From Splendidivirga corallicola (GTDB lineage Bacteria > Bacteroidota > Bacteroidia > Cytophagales > Cyclobacteriaceae), in contig JAUJEA010000021.1 in NCBI GenBank assembly GCA_030442035.1, forward strand, positions 1 through 64,000: a DNA stretch of 64,000 bases, given 5' to 3'. Both the position numbers and the translations under genes were made by a program. The number at the start of each line of letters is the position of its first letter. Within the stretch, counting starts at the first letter, position 1. Positions 46,009-56,536 of this stretch are shown here, in pieces. Below the pieces are notes generated by a model that was given only the letters and a program-made list of their open reading frames with translations, did not search any database and had not been told where the DNA came from.

Positions 46009-47316
46009 TTATTTTCTCGCCCTGTATACCTTAAAAGCCAATAAAACAGCAATCAGAACCGATATGATTATTAGCCAGATAAAAATGTTCTCAAACGGCA
46101 AATCCAAGCCGGAAGCTGCATTGATTGCCTTAAAGACGTTGTTCAAACCAAGAAAAGTGGTGAGTCCGATGATAAAGAGCATCACAATATTAGTGATACC
46201 CTTATTCAGATATTCTTTTGGTAATGTCTTAGGATCATTGACAATCAGGAATAGAAATATGGTAATGAATGGGAGGAGTATACCTCCCAGGGCTTGTGCG
46301 GCAACAATTACCGGAATAGGTTTGACACCCGAGAGGCCGAAGATCAGACCAATCAATAACGTGATGATCCAAATGGAACGGAATTTTTTAGATGAAATAG
46401 ACCAGCTTTTATCATTGGCTCCATAAATACTTTGGACGGTGAGAGAAGAGGCGAAAGGGGCTGTTACGGATGATGTAAATCCGGCAGCGAAAAGACCAAT
46501 CCCAAAAAGCAATCCACTCCATTTACCTAAGTTGTTTTCCAAAGTACCGGCCAAATTTGCAAAACTGAATTCTCCACTTACTTGTGTTCCCACAAGTAAA
46601 ATGGCCATAGAAATAATCCCACCTATTGCAACAGCCGTTGTAATACCAAAGCGCATTTCCTGGATACTTTGCCCTTTGGATATCCCGGAGGCCAGAAACA
46701 GATTATACGGGACTATGGTGGTTCCAATTAATCCTATGACTAACAGATCAGCACCTTCCGGGATACTCGGGAGCACGAGCGACTTGACAATGGCTGTTCC
46801 ATTGTGCTGAATTGAAAATGCCACTACAATGAATACAAAACCCATCATTGCCACAATCAGACCCAATACCTTGGATATGGAAGTAGTGTTGCCTATCCAC
46901 AGGAAAAAACCGGCCAGTGCGATCAAAATGATGGTAAGTAGCTTTGGATTGATCGTTAGCATGAGACTTAGCCCGGAAACAGCTCCCAATACATTTCCCG
47001 CTTGATAGGCAGCTCCTCCAAGCAAGATGGCTGAGGCAATGAAAAGTTTAATGAACTTACTATTGCCACTAGAGTACCGCATTGAAATGGCTTCTCCCAG
47101 GCTTAACCCCGATGCAAGGGTAACTCTGGCCGCTGCCTCCTGCAAGAAGATGGTTGCAATGGTGGCAAAGGTCAATGCCCATAACAAGGCATATTGATAA
47201 GAGGCACCTGCCAATGAAGTTGTGGTGACGGTTCCCGGGCCAATGAAAGCTGCAGAAATAATACTCCAAAACAGTATGCTTGAAATTCTAGATGTTAGGC
47301 TTTTCTTTGGTTCCAT
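46009..47316 (-). CDS. Divergent Nramp-family transporter lacking canonical metal ligands
   Basis: 435 aa with about 11 membrane segments in Nramp order. Where true Nramps have DPGN in TM1 this has GPGT (FIGPGTVTTTS), and where they have MPH in TM6 this has VPY (GTTIVPYNLFLASG). Thus Asp, Asn and Met ligands for Mn2+/Fe2+ are all replaced. The next gene upstream on the same strand encodes a 5-oxoprolinase-like enzyme. In Bacillus subtilis the Nramp-like ycsG also sits beside an oxoprolinase gene (pxpA/ycsF; recalled, not searched). Transport of a non-metal substrate such as 5-oxoproline is a reasonable hypothesis. A 545-bp spacer separates it from the enzyme gene. Confidence 0.85.
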   Translation of the reverse strand: MEPKKSLTSRISSILFWSIISAAFIGPGTVTTTSLAGASYQYALLWALTFATIATIFLQEAAARVTLASGLSLGEAISMRYSSGNSKFIKLFIASAILLGGAAYQAGNVLGAVSGLSLMLTINPKLLTIILIALAGFFLWIGNTTSISKVLGLIVAMMGFVFIVVAFSIQHNGTAIVKSLVLPSIPEGADLLVIGLIGTTIVPYNLFLASGISKGQSIQEMRFGITTAVAIGGIISMAILLVGTQVSGEFSFANLAGTLENNLGKWSGLLFGIGLFAAGFTSSVTAPFASSLTVQSIYGANDKSWSISSKKFRSIWIITLLIGLIFGLSGVKPIPVIVAAQALGGILLPFITIFLFLIVNDPKTLPKEYLNKGITNIVMLFIIGLTTFLGLNNVFKAINAASGLDLPFENIFIWLIIISVLIAVLLAFKVYRARK

Positions 47317-47398
47317 GAATACGTGTCACTTTGTTTTTGATGTTTTATGGATGTTTAGATGTTTAAATTAATAAACCAATAAAACTATATAAGCTATC

Positions 47399-47790
47399 AG
47401 GTGTCAAATCTTAGATTTCAGCCAAAAAAGCTAAAACCTGAAAGCCAATATACAACTAACCTGAAATTGTGTTGAAGTTTTTAAGTATTGTAGCTTGCTT
47501 GCTAATCGTAATTTGTCATTCGAAATTCATAATTCATTTAGAATTCAACAGTCACTTCAATCAAACAAGATGTTCTGACACCATCAAGGTGTCTGACATC
47601 GGTACTTATGATATATAGATCTCTTTAAAATTGGTAAATTAATAATTAAACAAGCCATTAGGTAACAGGTCTCAGGTATTAGTAAAAAACTAAAATCTGA
47701 GATTTATCATTTATCTAATCTGAAATTATGTTAAGGTATTGTCAATCGTAATTTGCCATTTGAAACTCGTAATTAATTTAAAATTCATCA
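47399..47790 (+). repeat. Two diverged copies of a non-coding repeat
   Basis: The 545-bp gap 47317-47861 contains no gene. Roughly 130-150 bp are repeated imperfectly at 47399-47547 and 47660-47790, best seen in CTGAAATT(G/A)TGTT and in AATCGTAATTTG (47503 and 47743). The shared core is about 240 bp apart. GACACC and GGTGTC (47577-47593) form a small hairpin between the copies. A related sequence in opposite orientation lies near 51935. Confidence 0.6.
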
Positions 47791-47861
47791 TTTAAAACTC
47801 AACATTTTTTTCAAGTTATCCTTTTTTGTAACAGGCTTGAAGATCATAGATAGACTGATAC

Positions 47862-50800
47862 TTAATAGCTATTCGACACACCATACCCTCCTCCTCCGGG
47901 CGTTTCAATCACGATGCTATCTCCCGGATTTAGCTCGGCACCATCAATACCTTTGAGCATCACTTTTTCACCAGAATGTCTTAAGACAAATTGTGTTCCC
48001 GGTTTACCCGGTTCTCCTCCTTCGAGTCCATAAGGACCTTCTTCACGATGTTGAGATAAGATCGATATCGAAACAGGTTCTAAAAACTTTAATTCTCTGA
48101 TTACCCCATTTCCACCTTTCCATTTACCATTCCCACCAGAGTTTTCTCTTATGGTGAAGCGTTCGAGTTGAACCGGACATCGTAGTTCCAATATTTCAGC
48201 ATCGGTGATCCGTGTGTTCGTCATATGTTGATGTACTGCGTCGGAGCCATTGAAGCCATTGCCTGCCCCTGTGCCGCCACAAATGGTTTCGTAAAACCCG
48301 AATTGGTTATTGCCAAATACCAAATTATTCATTGTCCCCTGACTACAAGCTGCTAAGGATAATGCTTTGCTCAAAGTATCAGTTAATCGCTGACTTACTT
48401 CCGTATTACCCCCAACGACTGCCGGGGCAGACTTTTTTAGGAAATCCGGATTGAGTAAACCTTCAGGAAGGACAAGTTTTATCTTATCCATCAACCCCTC
48501 GTTCAATGGGATATCAGCTCCGACTAATATTCTAAGTATATAAATGACCACGCTGTTAACAATTGCAGGTGTTGCATTCATATTGCCGGGATTTTCCTGG
48601 GCAGAACCGGTAAAATCAAAAACAAACCGGTCAATATCTCTCTTTACTTTCACTTTAAGTATTGACCCATCATCCAGGTATTCTATGGCTTCCATTTCCT
48701 TATTTGGCAGCGTTTTTAACTTGTCTGCCAGGCAGTTCGAGGCATAAGCTCTCAGTTTGTCCATATAATGATGAACTGTTTCAATTCCATAATTTTCTGC
48801 CAGTTCTTTCAAGGCTGTAACACCCAATTGAATGGAGGCCAGGCCACCCTGAAGATCCGCAAGATTTTCTTCAATGGCCCTGGTTGGATAGGGAGAATCT
48901 TTGAATATTTCTTCAATCTGTTTCCAATTCTCCTTACCTCCAATCAGTATTTTGGTAGGAGGGATGATGGTACCTTCTTCAATTAAACTGCTAGCATCGG
49001 GAGGCATTGAGCCAGGACGAGTACCGCCTACTTCCGCATGATGCGCCCGGTTAGCTACAAAACCGATAAGTATACCTTCATTGGAATATACAGGAGCTAT
49101 CAAGGTAATATCCGGTAGATGTGAGCCACCAAAAGCCGGGTGATTCGTGATAATGACATCACCGTCGTTCATTGAAATTTCTTTGAGGGCTTCACGGACA
49201 CACAAGCCGAGGCCACCAAGATGAACTGGTATATGAGGAGCGTTCACAACTAAATAGCCTTCTTGATTGAGTACTGCGCAGGAAAAGTCTAAACGCTCTT
49301 TGACATTCACAGAAAAAGAGGTTCTTTCTAAATTGGCCCCCATGTCCTCGGCGATGGCTTTGAAACGATTTGTGAATAATTCCAGTTCTGCCATTTCCGG
49401 TCTGGTAGATTTTTCAGAAACTGTTGGTAATACGGAGGTTTTGGTAATAATGGCATTTTGAGTTGGTTCCAACAAAAATTGCCAACCTTTTTCGACTGCA
49501 ATAGTACTGTTAAAGCTTGTGATCAGGGCTGGACCTGTAATGACTGCTCCCGGTTGAAGCTGCTCCCATTGATAAGAAGGCATTTGGATAGATTTGCCAT
49601 CAACAACAGAGGTCACCTTTTCAAATGGTTCCGGTTGATATTCTTTTGCTTCCCGATACACTTCATTTTGAGATACTTGCTCATTGGAAGCCACTACCTT
49701 AATAGACTCCAGTTCAATGTTTCTATTTGAAATCCAGTGACCATATAATTTTTCATATTTTTCTTTAAAGTCATTTCGAATGTTCTCTATACCCTGGAAA
49801 GGTACTTCTATGGTTGTATCTTGTTTTTCAAACCTCAAATAAAGATTAACTATTCTGATTTCAACTTCTTCAGCTTTAAAACCTTCCTCGGTTAATTTTT
49901 GAATAGCCTGGGATTTAGCGTTGGAAATTATTTGAGGTAGATCGGCATTTATTTCTTTTAATGGTTTAAGTATTTGTTTGATAGCAAACCTTTCAATTAA
50001 TGCTTGCCCTATACCAAAAGCACTGAGAAGGCCAGCTTCATAAGGGATAATTACTTTTTCCATCTCAAGTAATTCTGCTACTTTACAGGCGTGCTGGCCT
50101 CCGGCTCCACCGAAGGATAAAAGAGCGTAATCTTTAGGAGCGTAACCTTTGCTTACGGAAATTTTTCTAATGGCTTCAGCCATTTTTTCATTGGCTATTT
50201 CAAGGAATCCGTATAGTAGCTCTGTTTCACTGTAGTTGGAATTTGAGATGCTATTGATTTCTTTTTGAAGTGCTGTTAATCTCCTATGGGCATCCTCTCT
50301 GTTGACTGGAATACTGAACCTGCCGGGAGAGATACGGCCAAGCAAAAGATTGATATCTGTGATGGTCAAGGGGCCGCCATTGCCATAGCAAGCTGGGCCG
50401 GGGTCTGATCCCGCGCTTTCAGGTCCAACAAACAATTTGTATCCATCAAAACCGCAAATAGAACCTCCACCAGCTGCGATTGTTTCAATGGAAAGACTAG
50501 GGGTAGTGATTTTTGCATCTCCAATGGCCATTTCGAAACGATAATCGAAATCGCCATCAAAACGTGCTACATCGGAACTAGTCCCACCCATGTCCAAGGT
50601 AATGATCTGTGTTTGTCCGGATGTTTTACCTTTGTTGATCGCACCGACCAATCCACCAGCCGGACCGCTTAACAAACTATCTTTCGGTCGGAAAAGTTGA
50701 GCATCAACGAGTCCTCCCGCACTGGTCATTACTTTTAGTTTTCCATCACCCAACTTTTCGCTGATCTTTCTTAAATAATTATCAATAATTGGATGGAGAT

Positions 50801-51650
50801 ATGCATTTACCAAAGCTGTTTCTGCCCTGGGCAGGACTTTAACAGTAGGTGACAACTCCGAGGAGCGTGATACAAACCGGATCCCTGCTTCTTTTAGTGC
50901 GTTGTGAAGTTGTTCTTCATGGGTTGGGTTTTTATAGCTGTGCAAAAAAGCAATGGCCACTGCTTTGCTACCTGATCCTAGTACCTCTGATACCGTTTTC
51001 CGGATTTCATCCTCTGTTAACTTTTTAATGATCTCCCCATCAGCATTTATTCTCTCCTCTATTTCAATAACATGTTGATACAGTGGTCTTCTTTTCTGTA
51101 TGTCAAGGCAAAATATATCAGGTCTCTGCTGATTGCCGATCTCCACCAGATCACGAAACCCTTTGGTCACTAAAAATGTCACTTCTGCTCCTTTTCCTTC
51201 TAATAGAGCATTTGTCCCCCTGGTTGTTCCCAGTCTCATTTCTAATTTTGGAAGTTTTTGATCCAGGGGTGTTGTTGTCACGAGCCTGGCGGCTAATACG
51301 GGAACTTCCTCACCGGAACTAATTTCAAAATCCAGCGGACTTTCAATAAGATCCGGAAGCTTATGTTTGAGTGTTAATGTGGATGCTCCAAAATCTATTT
51401 TTGCAATTTGACCACTGAAATTATCTTTGAGTATTCTGAAAGTATAACCACTAAAGATATCTTGATCAATAGGCCAATTTATCGAAATTTTGACAGTGTA
51501 ATCATCGATGGCTTCCAACAATCTTCCTCTTAAAGAACTATTACTTAATACTTTCAAAGAGTGATAATTCCCGTCCGGATCATAGGCCAAACAATCTGTA
51601 AAGGTTCCACCGGTATCGATCCAGATTTTCCATTCATTCATATTGCTCAT
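47862..51650 (-). CDS. Fused hydantoinase A/B, 5-oxoprolinase (ATP-hydrolysing) type
   Basis: 1,262 aa, close to the length of eukaryotic OPLAH. The HyuA half (about 1-700) has the ASKHA ATPase signatures WIDTGGTFTDC, LGTTRGTNALLEGKGA, ITLDMGGTSSDVA and TIAAGGGSICG. The HyuB half (about 710-1255) has GDVIITNHPAFGGSHLPD, NRAHHAEVGG, NTEVSQRLTD and the glycine-rich GNGKWKGGNGV...TPGGGGYG. The fused form usually opens 5-oxo-L-proline to glutamate at the cost of ATP; hydantoin or caprolactam-like substrates are alternatives. The adjacent hut genes also yield glutamate, and an Nramp-like transporter follows. Start MSN at 51650 (MNEW three residues later is also possible). Confidence 0.9.
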   Translation of the reverse strand: MSNMNEWKIWIDTGGTFTDCLAYDPDGNYHSLKVLSNSSLRGRLLEAIDDYTVKISINWPIDQDIFSGYTFRILKDNFSGQIAKIDFGASTLTLKHKLPDLIESPLDFEISSGEEVPVLAARLVTTTPLDQKLPKLEMRLGTTRGTNALLEGKGAEVTFLVTKGFRDLVEIGNQQRPDIFCLDIQKRRPLYQHVIEIEERINADGEIIKKLTEDEIRKTVSEVLGSGSKAVAIAFLHSYKNPTHEEQLHNALKEAGIRFVSRSSELSPTVKVLPRAETALVNAYLHPIIDNYLRKISEKLGDGKLKVMTSAGGLVDAQLFRPKDSLLSGPAGGLVGAINKGKTSGQTQIITLDMGGTSSDVARFDGDFDYRFEMAIGDAKITTPSLSIETIAAGGGSICGFDGYKLFVGPESAGSDPGPACYGNGGPLTITDINLLLGRISPGRFSIPVNREDAHRRLTALQKEINSISNSNYSETELLYGFLEIANEKMAEAIRKISVSKGYAPKDYALLSFGGAGGQHACKVAELLEMEKVIIPYEAGLLSAFGIGQALIERFAIKQILKPLKEINADLPQIISNAKSQAIQKLTEEGFKAEEVEIRIVNLYLRFEKQDTTIEVPFQGIENIRNDFKEKYEKLYGHWISNRNIELESIKVVASNEQVSQNEVYREAKEYQPEPFEKVTSVVDGKSIQMPSYQWEQLQPGAVITGPALITSFNSTIAVEKGWQFLLEPTQNAIITKTSVLPTVSEKSTRPEMAELELFTNRFKAIAEDMGANLERTSFSVNVKERLDFSCAVLNQEGYLVVNAPHIPVHLGGLGLCVREALKEISMNDGDVIITNHPAFGGSHLPDITLIAPVYSNEGILIGFVANRAHHAEVGGTRPGSMPPDASSLIEEGTIIPPTKILIGGKENWKQIEEIFKDSPYPTRAIEENLADLQGGLASIQLGVTALKELAENYGIETVHHYMDKLRAYASNCLADKLKTLPNKEMEAIEYLDDGSILKVKVKRDIDRFVFDFTGSAQENPGNMNATPAIVNSVVIYILRILVGADIPLNEGLMDKIKLVLPEGLLNPDFLKKSAPAVVGGNTEVSQRLTDTLSKALSLAACSQGTMNNLVFGNNQFGFYETICGGTGAGNGFNGSDAVHQHMTNTRITDAEILELRCPVQLERFTIRENSGGNGKWKGGNGVIRELKFLEPVSISILSQHREEGPYGLEGGEPGKPGTQFVLRHSGEKVMLKGIDGAELNPGDSIVIETPGGGGYGVSNSY

Positions 51651-52038
51651 ATCGAAAAGTAGTATTTAGTAGAAGGTAGTAAGTAGTTAGACTTTTAAAA
51701 TTGATTCTGATAGTTTATAATGTTGGTTGGGAGAACAGAGTTTTTTTTGCGAAATATTGCCTATTCATTGATTATTGGAATCGCTAAACCAAGCGTTCTC
51801 AAATAAGACTTCGAAGATATCAGGATCAATGAAGATTTGTATTCAAAAGGATATTTTTCTTTGATCATTGTTAAACATTTTAAACCAAAACAACTGTCAT
51901 TATTTAGTCTTCCCATATATTAACTTAAATACTACAACACTTCAATACCTCAACACCTCAACACAATTCCACTTATCTTCACATTGGTTTTAGGGTTCAT
52001 AATACCGGTGTTGTTTGAAAGATCCAAAAGCTGCTCCT
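51651..52038. other. Intergenic region, 388 bp
   Basis: It separates the hut operon from the oxoprolinase gene, so the latter probably has its own promoter here. TAGTA-type short repeats occur at 51660-51690. No gene or strong terminator is seen apart from the microsatellite listed separately. Confidence 0.5.
51935..51966. repeat. 8-bp tandem repeat, four units
   Basis: CAACACTT, CAATACCT, CAACACCT and CAACACAA follow each other directly. The reverse complement resembles the TGTTGAAGT..GTATTG segment of the repeat at 47464-47494. Confidence 0.6.
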
Positions 52039-53274
52039 CTAAACAGGTTTACCATTGATGATCACTTGATCAATTAGATCGCTCCCAAAAGCATAAGGTA
52101 AAAAAGCAATGGAGGGTATCTCCTTTGTTATGAAAACATTGGCCACTTTTCCTTCTGCGATTGAGCCATGATCATGTTCCATTTCCATGGCTGTAGCACC
52201 ATTTAATGTAGCTGCATTGACAGCTTCTTCAGGTGTCATTTTCATTTTGATACAGGCCAATGATAATACAAAGGGCATACGTCCTGAAGGGGAGGAGCCA
52301 GGATTATAGTCAGTAGCTAATGCTACGGTAAGACCAGCATCAATCAATTTACGGGCAGGTGGATATGGATCGTCTAAAAAGAAAGGCGCTGTAGGAAGCA
52401 GTGTTGCAATGGTATCGGATTCTTTCAGGCAACTGATTTCCTGATCATTCACCACCTCCAGATGATCTACTGAAAGTGCCTTATTTTTTACAGAGGCTTC
52501 AATCCCACCCATACTGTTGAATTGATTCGTATGTATTTTTGCTTTGAGCCCAAAACGCTCACCGGCGAGGATCAGGCGTTCGGTTTCTACCGGATTAAAG
52601 GCTACTTTTTCACAAAAAACATCAATGTAGTCTGCCAATCCTTCATCTGCGATTTTGGGTAGCATGGTATTAATAATGAGATCCAGGTACTCATCGCGCC
52701 GGTTTTTATATGCCTGGGGCACCACGTGAGCACCGAGAAAGGTAGCTTTAATAGGAATATTGGCAATTTCCTTTAAATGTTGGATAACACGTAACATTTT
52801 TAGTTCACCTTCAACGGACAAACCATAACCGCTTTTTATTTCAATGGCTCCCGTTCCATAACCTATTACCTCGTCAATCCTGTTCAACGCCTGTTTGAGC
52901 AGAACCTCTTCATCTGTTTCATTGAGCAGATTAGCCGAATTTTGAATACCACCACCTCTTCTGGCAATCTCTTCATACGACATGCCTTTGAGCCGGTCTG
53001 CAAACTCCTGTTCCCTGCTTCCGGCAAATACAAGGTGTGTATGCGAATCACACCAACATGGAAATACCATTTTACCCTTTGCATCAATAACCGTGTCTGC
53101 TCTTTCAGGGCAGGCGTACATTTCTCCAAATTCCATGATTCGGTCTCCCTCCATCAAGAGAAAGGCTTCGTTGATCACAGGTAAATGCTGCATGTCTTTA
53201 CCCTTTGCGATCCGTCGGGGAGATATGTCGGTTTGTACAAGAGAATGGATGTTTTTAATGAGTAAACTAGCCAT
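52039..53274 (-). CDS. hutI: Imidazolonepropionase
   Basis: 411 aa amidohydrolase. Diagnostic segments are the metal-binding CDSHTHLVFAGSREQEF, AIEIKSGYGLSVEGELKML, HTNQFNSMGG, LSVDHLEVV and LATDYNPGSSPSG. It hydrolyses 4-imidazolone-5-propanoate to N-formimidoyl-L-glutamate, the third step of histidine breakdown. It is the last gene of the hut operon, 28 bp after hutU. The enzyme for the fourth step (HutG, HutF or a formimidoyltransferase) is not in the window. Confidence 0.97.
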   Translation of the reverse strand: MASLLIKNIHSLVQTDISPRRIAKGKDMQHLPVINEAFLLMEGDRIMEFGEMYACPERADTVIDAKGKMVFPCWCDSHTHLVFAGSREQEFADRLKGMSYEEIARRGGGIQNSANLLNETDEEVLLKQALNRIDEVIGYGTGAIEIKSGYGLSVEGELKMLRVIQHLKEIANIPIKATFLGAHVVPQAYKNRRDEYLDLIINTMLPKIADEGLADYIDVFCEKVAFNPVETERLILAGERFGLKAKIHTNQFNSMGGIEASVKNKALSVDHLEVVNDQEISCLKESDTIATLLPTAPFFLDDPYPPARKLIDAGLTVALATDYNPGSSPSGRMPFVLSLACIKMKMTPEEAVNAATLNGATAMEMEHDHGSIAEGKVANVFITKEIPSIAFLPYAFGSDLIDQVIINGKPV

Positions 53275-53302
53275 ATCAAACTTTTAAGAAAAATGGAATT
53301 AT

Positions 53303-54982
53303 TTAAATGATCAGACTAAAATCCGTACCTGTTTTGATGGCTTCCTCATAACCGGCGTCCACATGTCTGAAAACACCCATTGCCGGGTCATTGTGGAGTA
53401 CACGTCTGATACATCTTTCTGCTCTATCGGTTCCATCCACTAAAACAACCATTCCTGCATGTTGGGAGTATCCCATACCAACACCTCCTCCATGATGGAA
53501 AGAGACCCAGGTAGCACCTCCTGCGGTATTGGACATCAGGTTTAACAAGGGCCAGTCTGAAACCGCATCACTGCCATCTTTCATGCCTTCTGTTTCTCGA
53601 TAAGGAGAGGCTACGGAACCACAATCTAAATGGTCACGGCCTATAACGATAGGTGCTTTGACCTTACCGGATTTAACAAGCTCATTGAAAATCAGACCTG
53701 CCTTTTCTCGCTCTCCCATTCCCAACCAGCAGATTCTGCATGGTAATCCCTGGAATGCTATTTTCTCCTTTGCTTCTTCTAACCAATGAATCATGTGTTT
53801 ATTTTCAGGAAAAGCTTCAATCAGTGCCTTATCCGTAACATAAATGTCCTCAGGATCACCGGACAACGCTGCCCATCTGAATGGCCCTTTACCTTCGCAG
53901 AATAGAGGACGTATATATTCCGGTACAAATCCTTTGAAATCAAAAGCATTTTTTTCTCCTCCCTGGTAGGCAAACTCTCTGAGATTGTTCCCATAGTCAA
54001 AAGTTTTACTACCTCTTTTCATCATTTCAAGCATAAAGCCCACGTGCCTGGCCATACTTTTTAAAGACTTTTCTTTGTAAAGGGTTGCATTACTTTGTCT
54101 CAAGGCTTTTGCTTCCTTAAGACTAAGATCATGGGGAACATAACCATGAATGGGATCATGGGCAGAAGTTTGGTCGGTAAGTATTTCGGGAATGACATTA
54201 TCATGAAGTAGTTTCTCTAGCACATTGCCAATATCACCTACCAGGCCAATGGAAACAGCTTCTCCATTATTTTTCGCTTCCAGAACCCACTTTTTAGCCT
54301 CCTCATAATCATAGGTCATTTTATCAATGTAACGTGTATCGATCCTTTTCTGGATTCTTTCGGGATCCACATCGACACCAAGGAATGTTGCTCCAGCCAT
54401 AGTGGCTGCTAATGGTTGCGCACCACCCATACCACCTAATCCACCTGTAACAAGCAATTTGTGCTTCAAATCACCATTAAAATGTTTTTCTCCACAGGCC
54501 ACAAAAGTTTCATAAGTTCCCTGCAAGATCCCCTGGGATCCAATATAAATCCAGCTCCCGGCGGTCATTTGTCCGTACATCATCAGGCCATCCGACTTAA
54601 GTTTTTCAAAGTGCTCCCAATTGGCCCAATGTGGCACTAAGTTACTGTTGGCGATCAATACCCTGGGAGCCTCGGGATGTGTTCGCACCATACCCACAGG
54701 TTTTCCGGATTGCACCAATAAGCTGTGGTCATCATCCAGCTCCAGTAATTTTTCAATAATTTTCAGAAGGGCTTCAGGGTTTCTTGCGGCTTGTCCAGTT
54801 CCACCATAAACAATTAATTGTTCGGGGTCCTCTGCTACTTCCGCATGCAAATTATTTAGTAACATCCTTAACGGAGCCTCTGTTTGCCAGGATTTGGCAT
54901 TCAACTGATCTCCTGTGGGTGCTTCATAGTGAGGGTGCCTGGCATATGTATTAATAAATTCCGAAAACTTCATGTCTTTCAT
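53303..54982 (-). CDS. hutU: Urocanate hydratase
   Basis: About 559 aa from the ATG at 54982 (MKDMKFSEF); ATG 54973 is an alternative, and the TTG at 54994 is less likely. Conserved segments include [56 protein letters not shown] (NAD-binding), [15 protein letters not shown] and the C-terminal [16 protein letters not shown]. It uses bound NAD+ to convert urocanate to imidazolone propionate, the second step of histidine catabolism. It overlaps the end of hutH by about 30 bp, showing tight operon coupling. Confidence 0.97.
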   Translation of the reverse strand: MKDMKFSEFINTYARHPHYEAPTGDQLNAKSWQTEAPLRMLLNNLHAEVAEDPEQLIVYGGTGQAARNPEALLKIIEKLLELDDDHSLLVQSGKPVGMVRTHPEAPRVLIANSNLVPHWANWEHFEKLKSDGLMMYGQMTAGSWIYIGSQGILQGTYETFVACGEKHFNGDLKHKLLVTGGLGGMGGAQPLAATMAGATFLGVDVDPERIQKRIDTRYIDKMTYDYEEAKKWVLEAKNNGEAVSIGLVGDIGNVLEKLLHDNVIPEILTDQTSAHDPIHGYVPHDLSLKEAKALRQSNATLYKEKSLKSMARHVGFMLEMMKRGSKTFDYGNNLREFAYQGGEKNAFDFKGFVPEYIRPLFCEGKGPFRWAALSGDPEDIYVTDKALIEAFPENKHMIHWLEEAKEKIAFQGLPCRICWLGMGEREKAGLIFNELVKSGKVKAPIVIGRDHLDCGSVASPYRETEGMKDGSDAVSDWPLLNLMSNTAGGATWVSFHHGGGVGMGYSQHAGMVVLVDGTDRAERCIRRVLHNDPAMGVFRHVDAGYEEAIKTGTDFSLII

Positions 54983-56525
54983 TTTTAAATTCAATCTTCA
55001 ATTCTTGGGCAATTTTGGTTGTCTTCTCCGCCAGTTCCTTGTTTTTGATAATGTCAACAACGCTTTTCAGATCATTCGTAAATAATTCATCAGATTCTCT
55101 AAAGGGAATCTTTTTTCTCACCAGGGCATGGCAGACTTCAATGAATGGTGTACTTTTCAATGGCTTTTTAAAGTTGAGACCCTGGGCTGCACAGAGAAGT
55201 TCTATGCCTAGGATCTTCTCAAGATTTTCGACAACCTTATAGGCTTTTCTTGCGCTTATGGATCCCATACTCACATGATCTTCCTGACCAAGTGAAGTGG
55301 GAATACTATCAGCACTTGCAGGAAAACACAAGGATTTATTTTCAGTAACCAAAGCCGCAGTAGTGTATTGGGGGATCATAAAACCGGAGTTAAGTCCGGT
55401 TTCCTTCATTAATAGTTTGGGAGGACCATCAGGTTTACCTTCTAACGAAAGGTAAATTCTCCGGTCGGAAATATTTCCGAGTTCCGCAGCGGCTAATGTT
55501 ATATAATCCAGCGGTAGTGCGATGGGTTGTCCATGAAAATTACCACCACTTATAATGTTATCTTCGTCAAGCAATATCGGATTGTCGGTGACTGAATTGA
55601 TTTCTGTATGGATGGTTTCCTTGAAATGCAACCAGGCATTTCGGGAAGCTCCATGAACTTGAGGGATACATCTTAAGGAATAAGGATCTTGCACCTTTTC
55701 ACAGTGCTCATGGGATTTTAAAATGTCAGAACCATCTAACAGGTCCCTCATGCGTTTGGCAACATAGCTATTTCCCTGATATGGTCTGAGGTCATGCAAA
55801 CCCTGATGAAATGGTTTGGCTGACCCCATCATCGCTTCAATGTTCATGGCCGCGATGATGTCAGCACTGTCCAGGCAGTTCTGAAGACGTTCAAGTATCC
55901 TCACCGCGTAAGCGGCCATGAATTGTGTACCATTAATGAGTGCCAGACCTTCTTTGGCTTGCAATTTGACCGGCTCTTTGTTAAACTTTGACAGAACTTG
56001 ATCTGCAGGTAAAATGGCTCCTTCAAAGTGAACCTCACCCAAACCAATGAGTGGTAGAAATAAATGTGCTAAGGGAGCCAGGTCTCCCGATGCTCCGACT
56101 GAACCCTGTTCGGGAACGCAGGGAATTACATCATTTTCGATGTGCCATATAATCTGTTCAATGACCTCCAGCGTGATCCCCGAATGCCCTTTAGCCAATG
56201 CATGCACTTTTAGGATAAGCATGAGTTTGGATAGATCCTGAGGAATGAATTCACCTACACCAACACTATGACTCTTTAGCAATTTATATTGAAGTTCGTT
56301 GGCACTTTCTCTGGAGATAAATGTTGTGCATAAAGGGCCAAAACCAGTGGTTATACCATAAACAACCTGCTCATTTGATACTACTTTTTCTACAATATTC
56401 CGGTTTTCCCTGATTTTGTTTTTGGCATTATCATTAAGTATGCCTTGCAATCTGCCTTCACAGATATCCAACGCAATACCTGCTGTGAGATGATCTGTTC
56501 CATATTGAAAAATTGCTTGTGCCAT
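54951..56525 (-). CDS. hutH: Histidine ammonia-lyase
   Basis: 524 aa. The autocatalytic MIO cofactor triad is A145-S146-G147 in [14 protein letters not shown], and the catalytic Tyr56 lies in [11 protein letters not shown]. Other family segments are [27 protein letters not shown] [16 protein letters not shown] and [14 protein letters not shown]. It deaminates histidine to urocanate, committing it to breakdown. It begins 11 bp after the MarR-GNAT gene, overlaps hutU, and is the first enzyme of the operon. Slightly longer than Gram-negative HutH (about 510 aa), within the family range. Confidence 0.97.
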   Translation of the reverse strand: MAQAIFQYGTDHLTAGIALDICEGRLQGILNDNAKNKIRENRNIVEKVVSNEQVVYGITTGFGPLCTTFISRESANELQYKLLKSHSVGVGEFIPQDLSKLMLILKVHALAKGHSGITLEVIEQIIWHIENDVIPCVPEQGSVGASGDLAPLAHLFLPLIGLGEVHFEGAILPADQVLSKFNKEPVKLQAKEGLALINGTQFMAAYAVRILERLQNCLDSADIIAAMNIEAMMGSAKPFHQGLHDLRPYQGNSYVAKRMRDLLDGSDILKSHEHCEKVQDPYSLRCIPQVHGASRNAWLHFKETIHTEINSVTDNPILLDEDNIISGGNFHGQPIALPLDYITLAAAELGNISDRRIYLSLEGKPDGPPKLLMKETGLNSGFMIPQYTTAALVTENKSLCFPASADSIPTSLGQEDHVSMGSISARKAYKVVENLEKILGIELLCAAQGLNFKKPLKSTPFIEVCHALVRKKIPFRESDELFTNDLKSVVDIIKNKELAEKTTKIAQELKIEFKNERHEVFGIY

Positions 56526-56536
56526 AGGATAATAAA

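Noticed and set aside
54983..54994. TTG-initiated longer start of hutU
   Set aside because: ATG codons at 54982 and 54973 follow immediately and fit the family start better.
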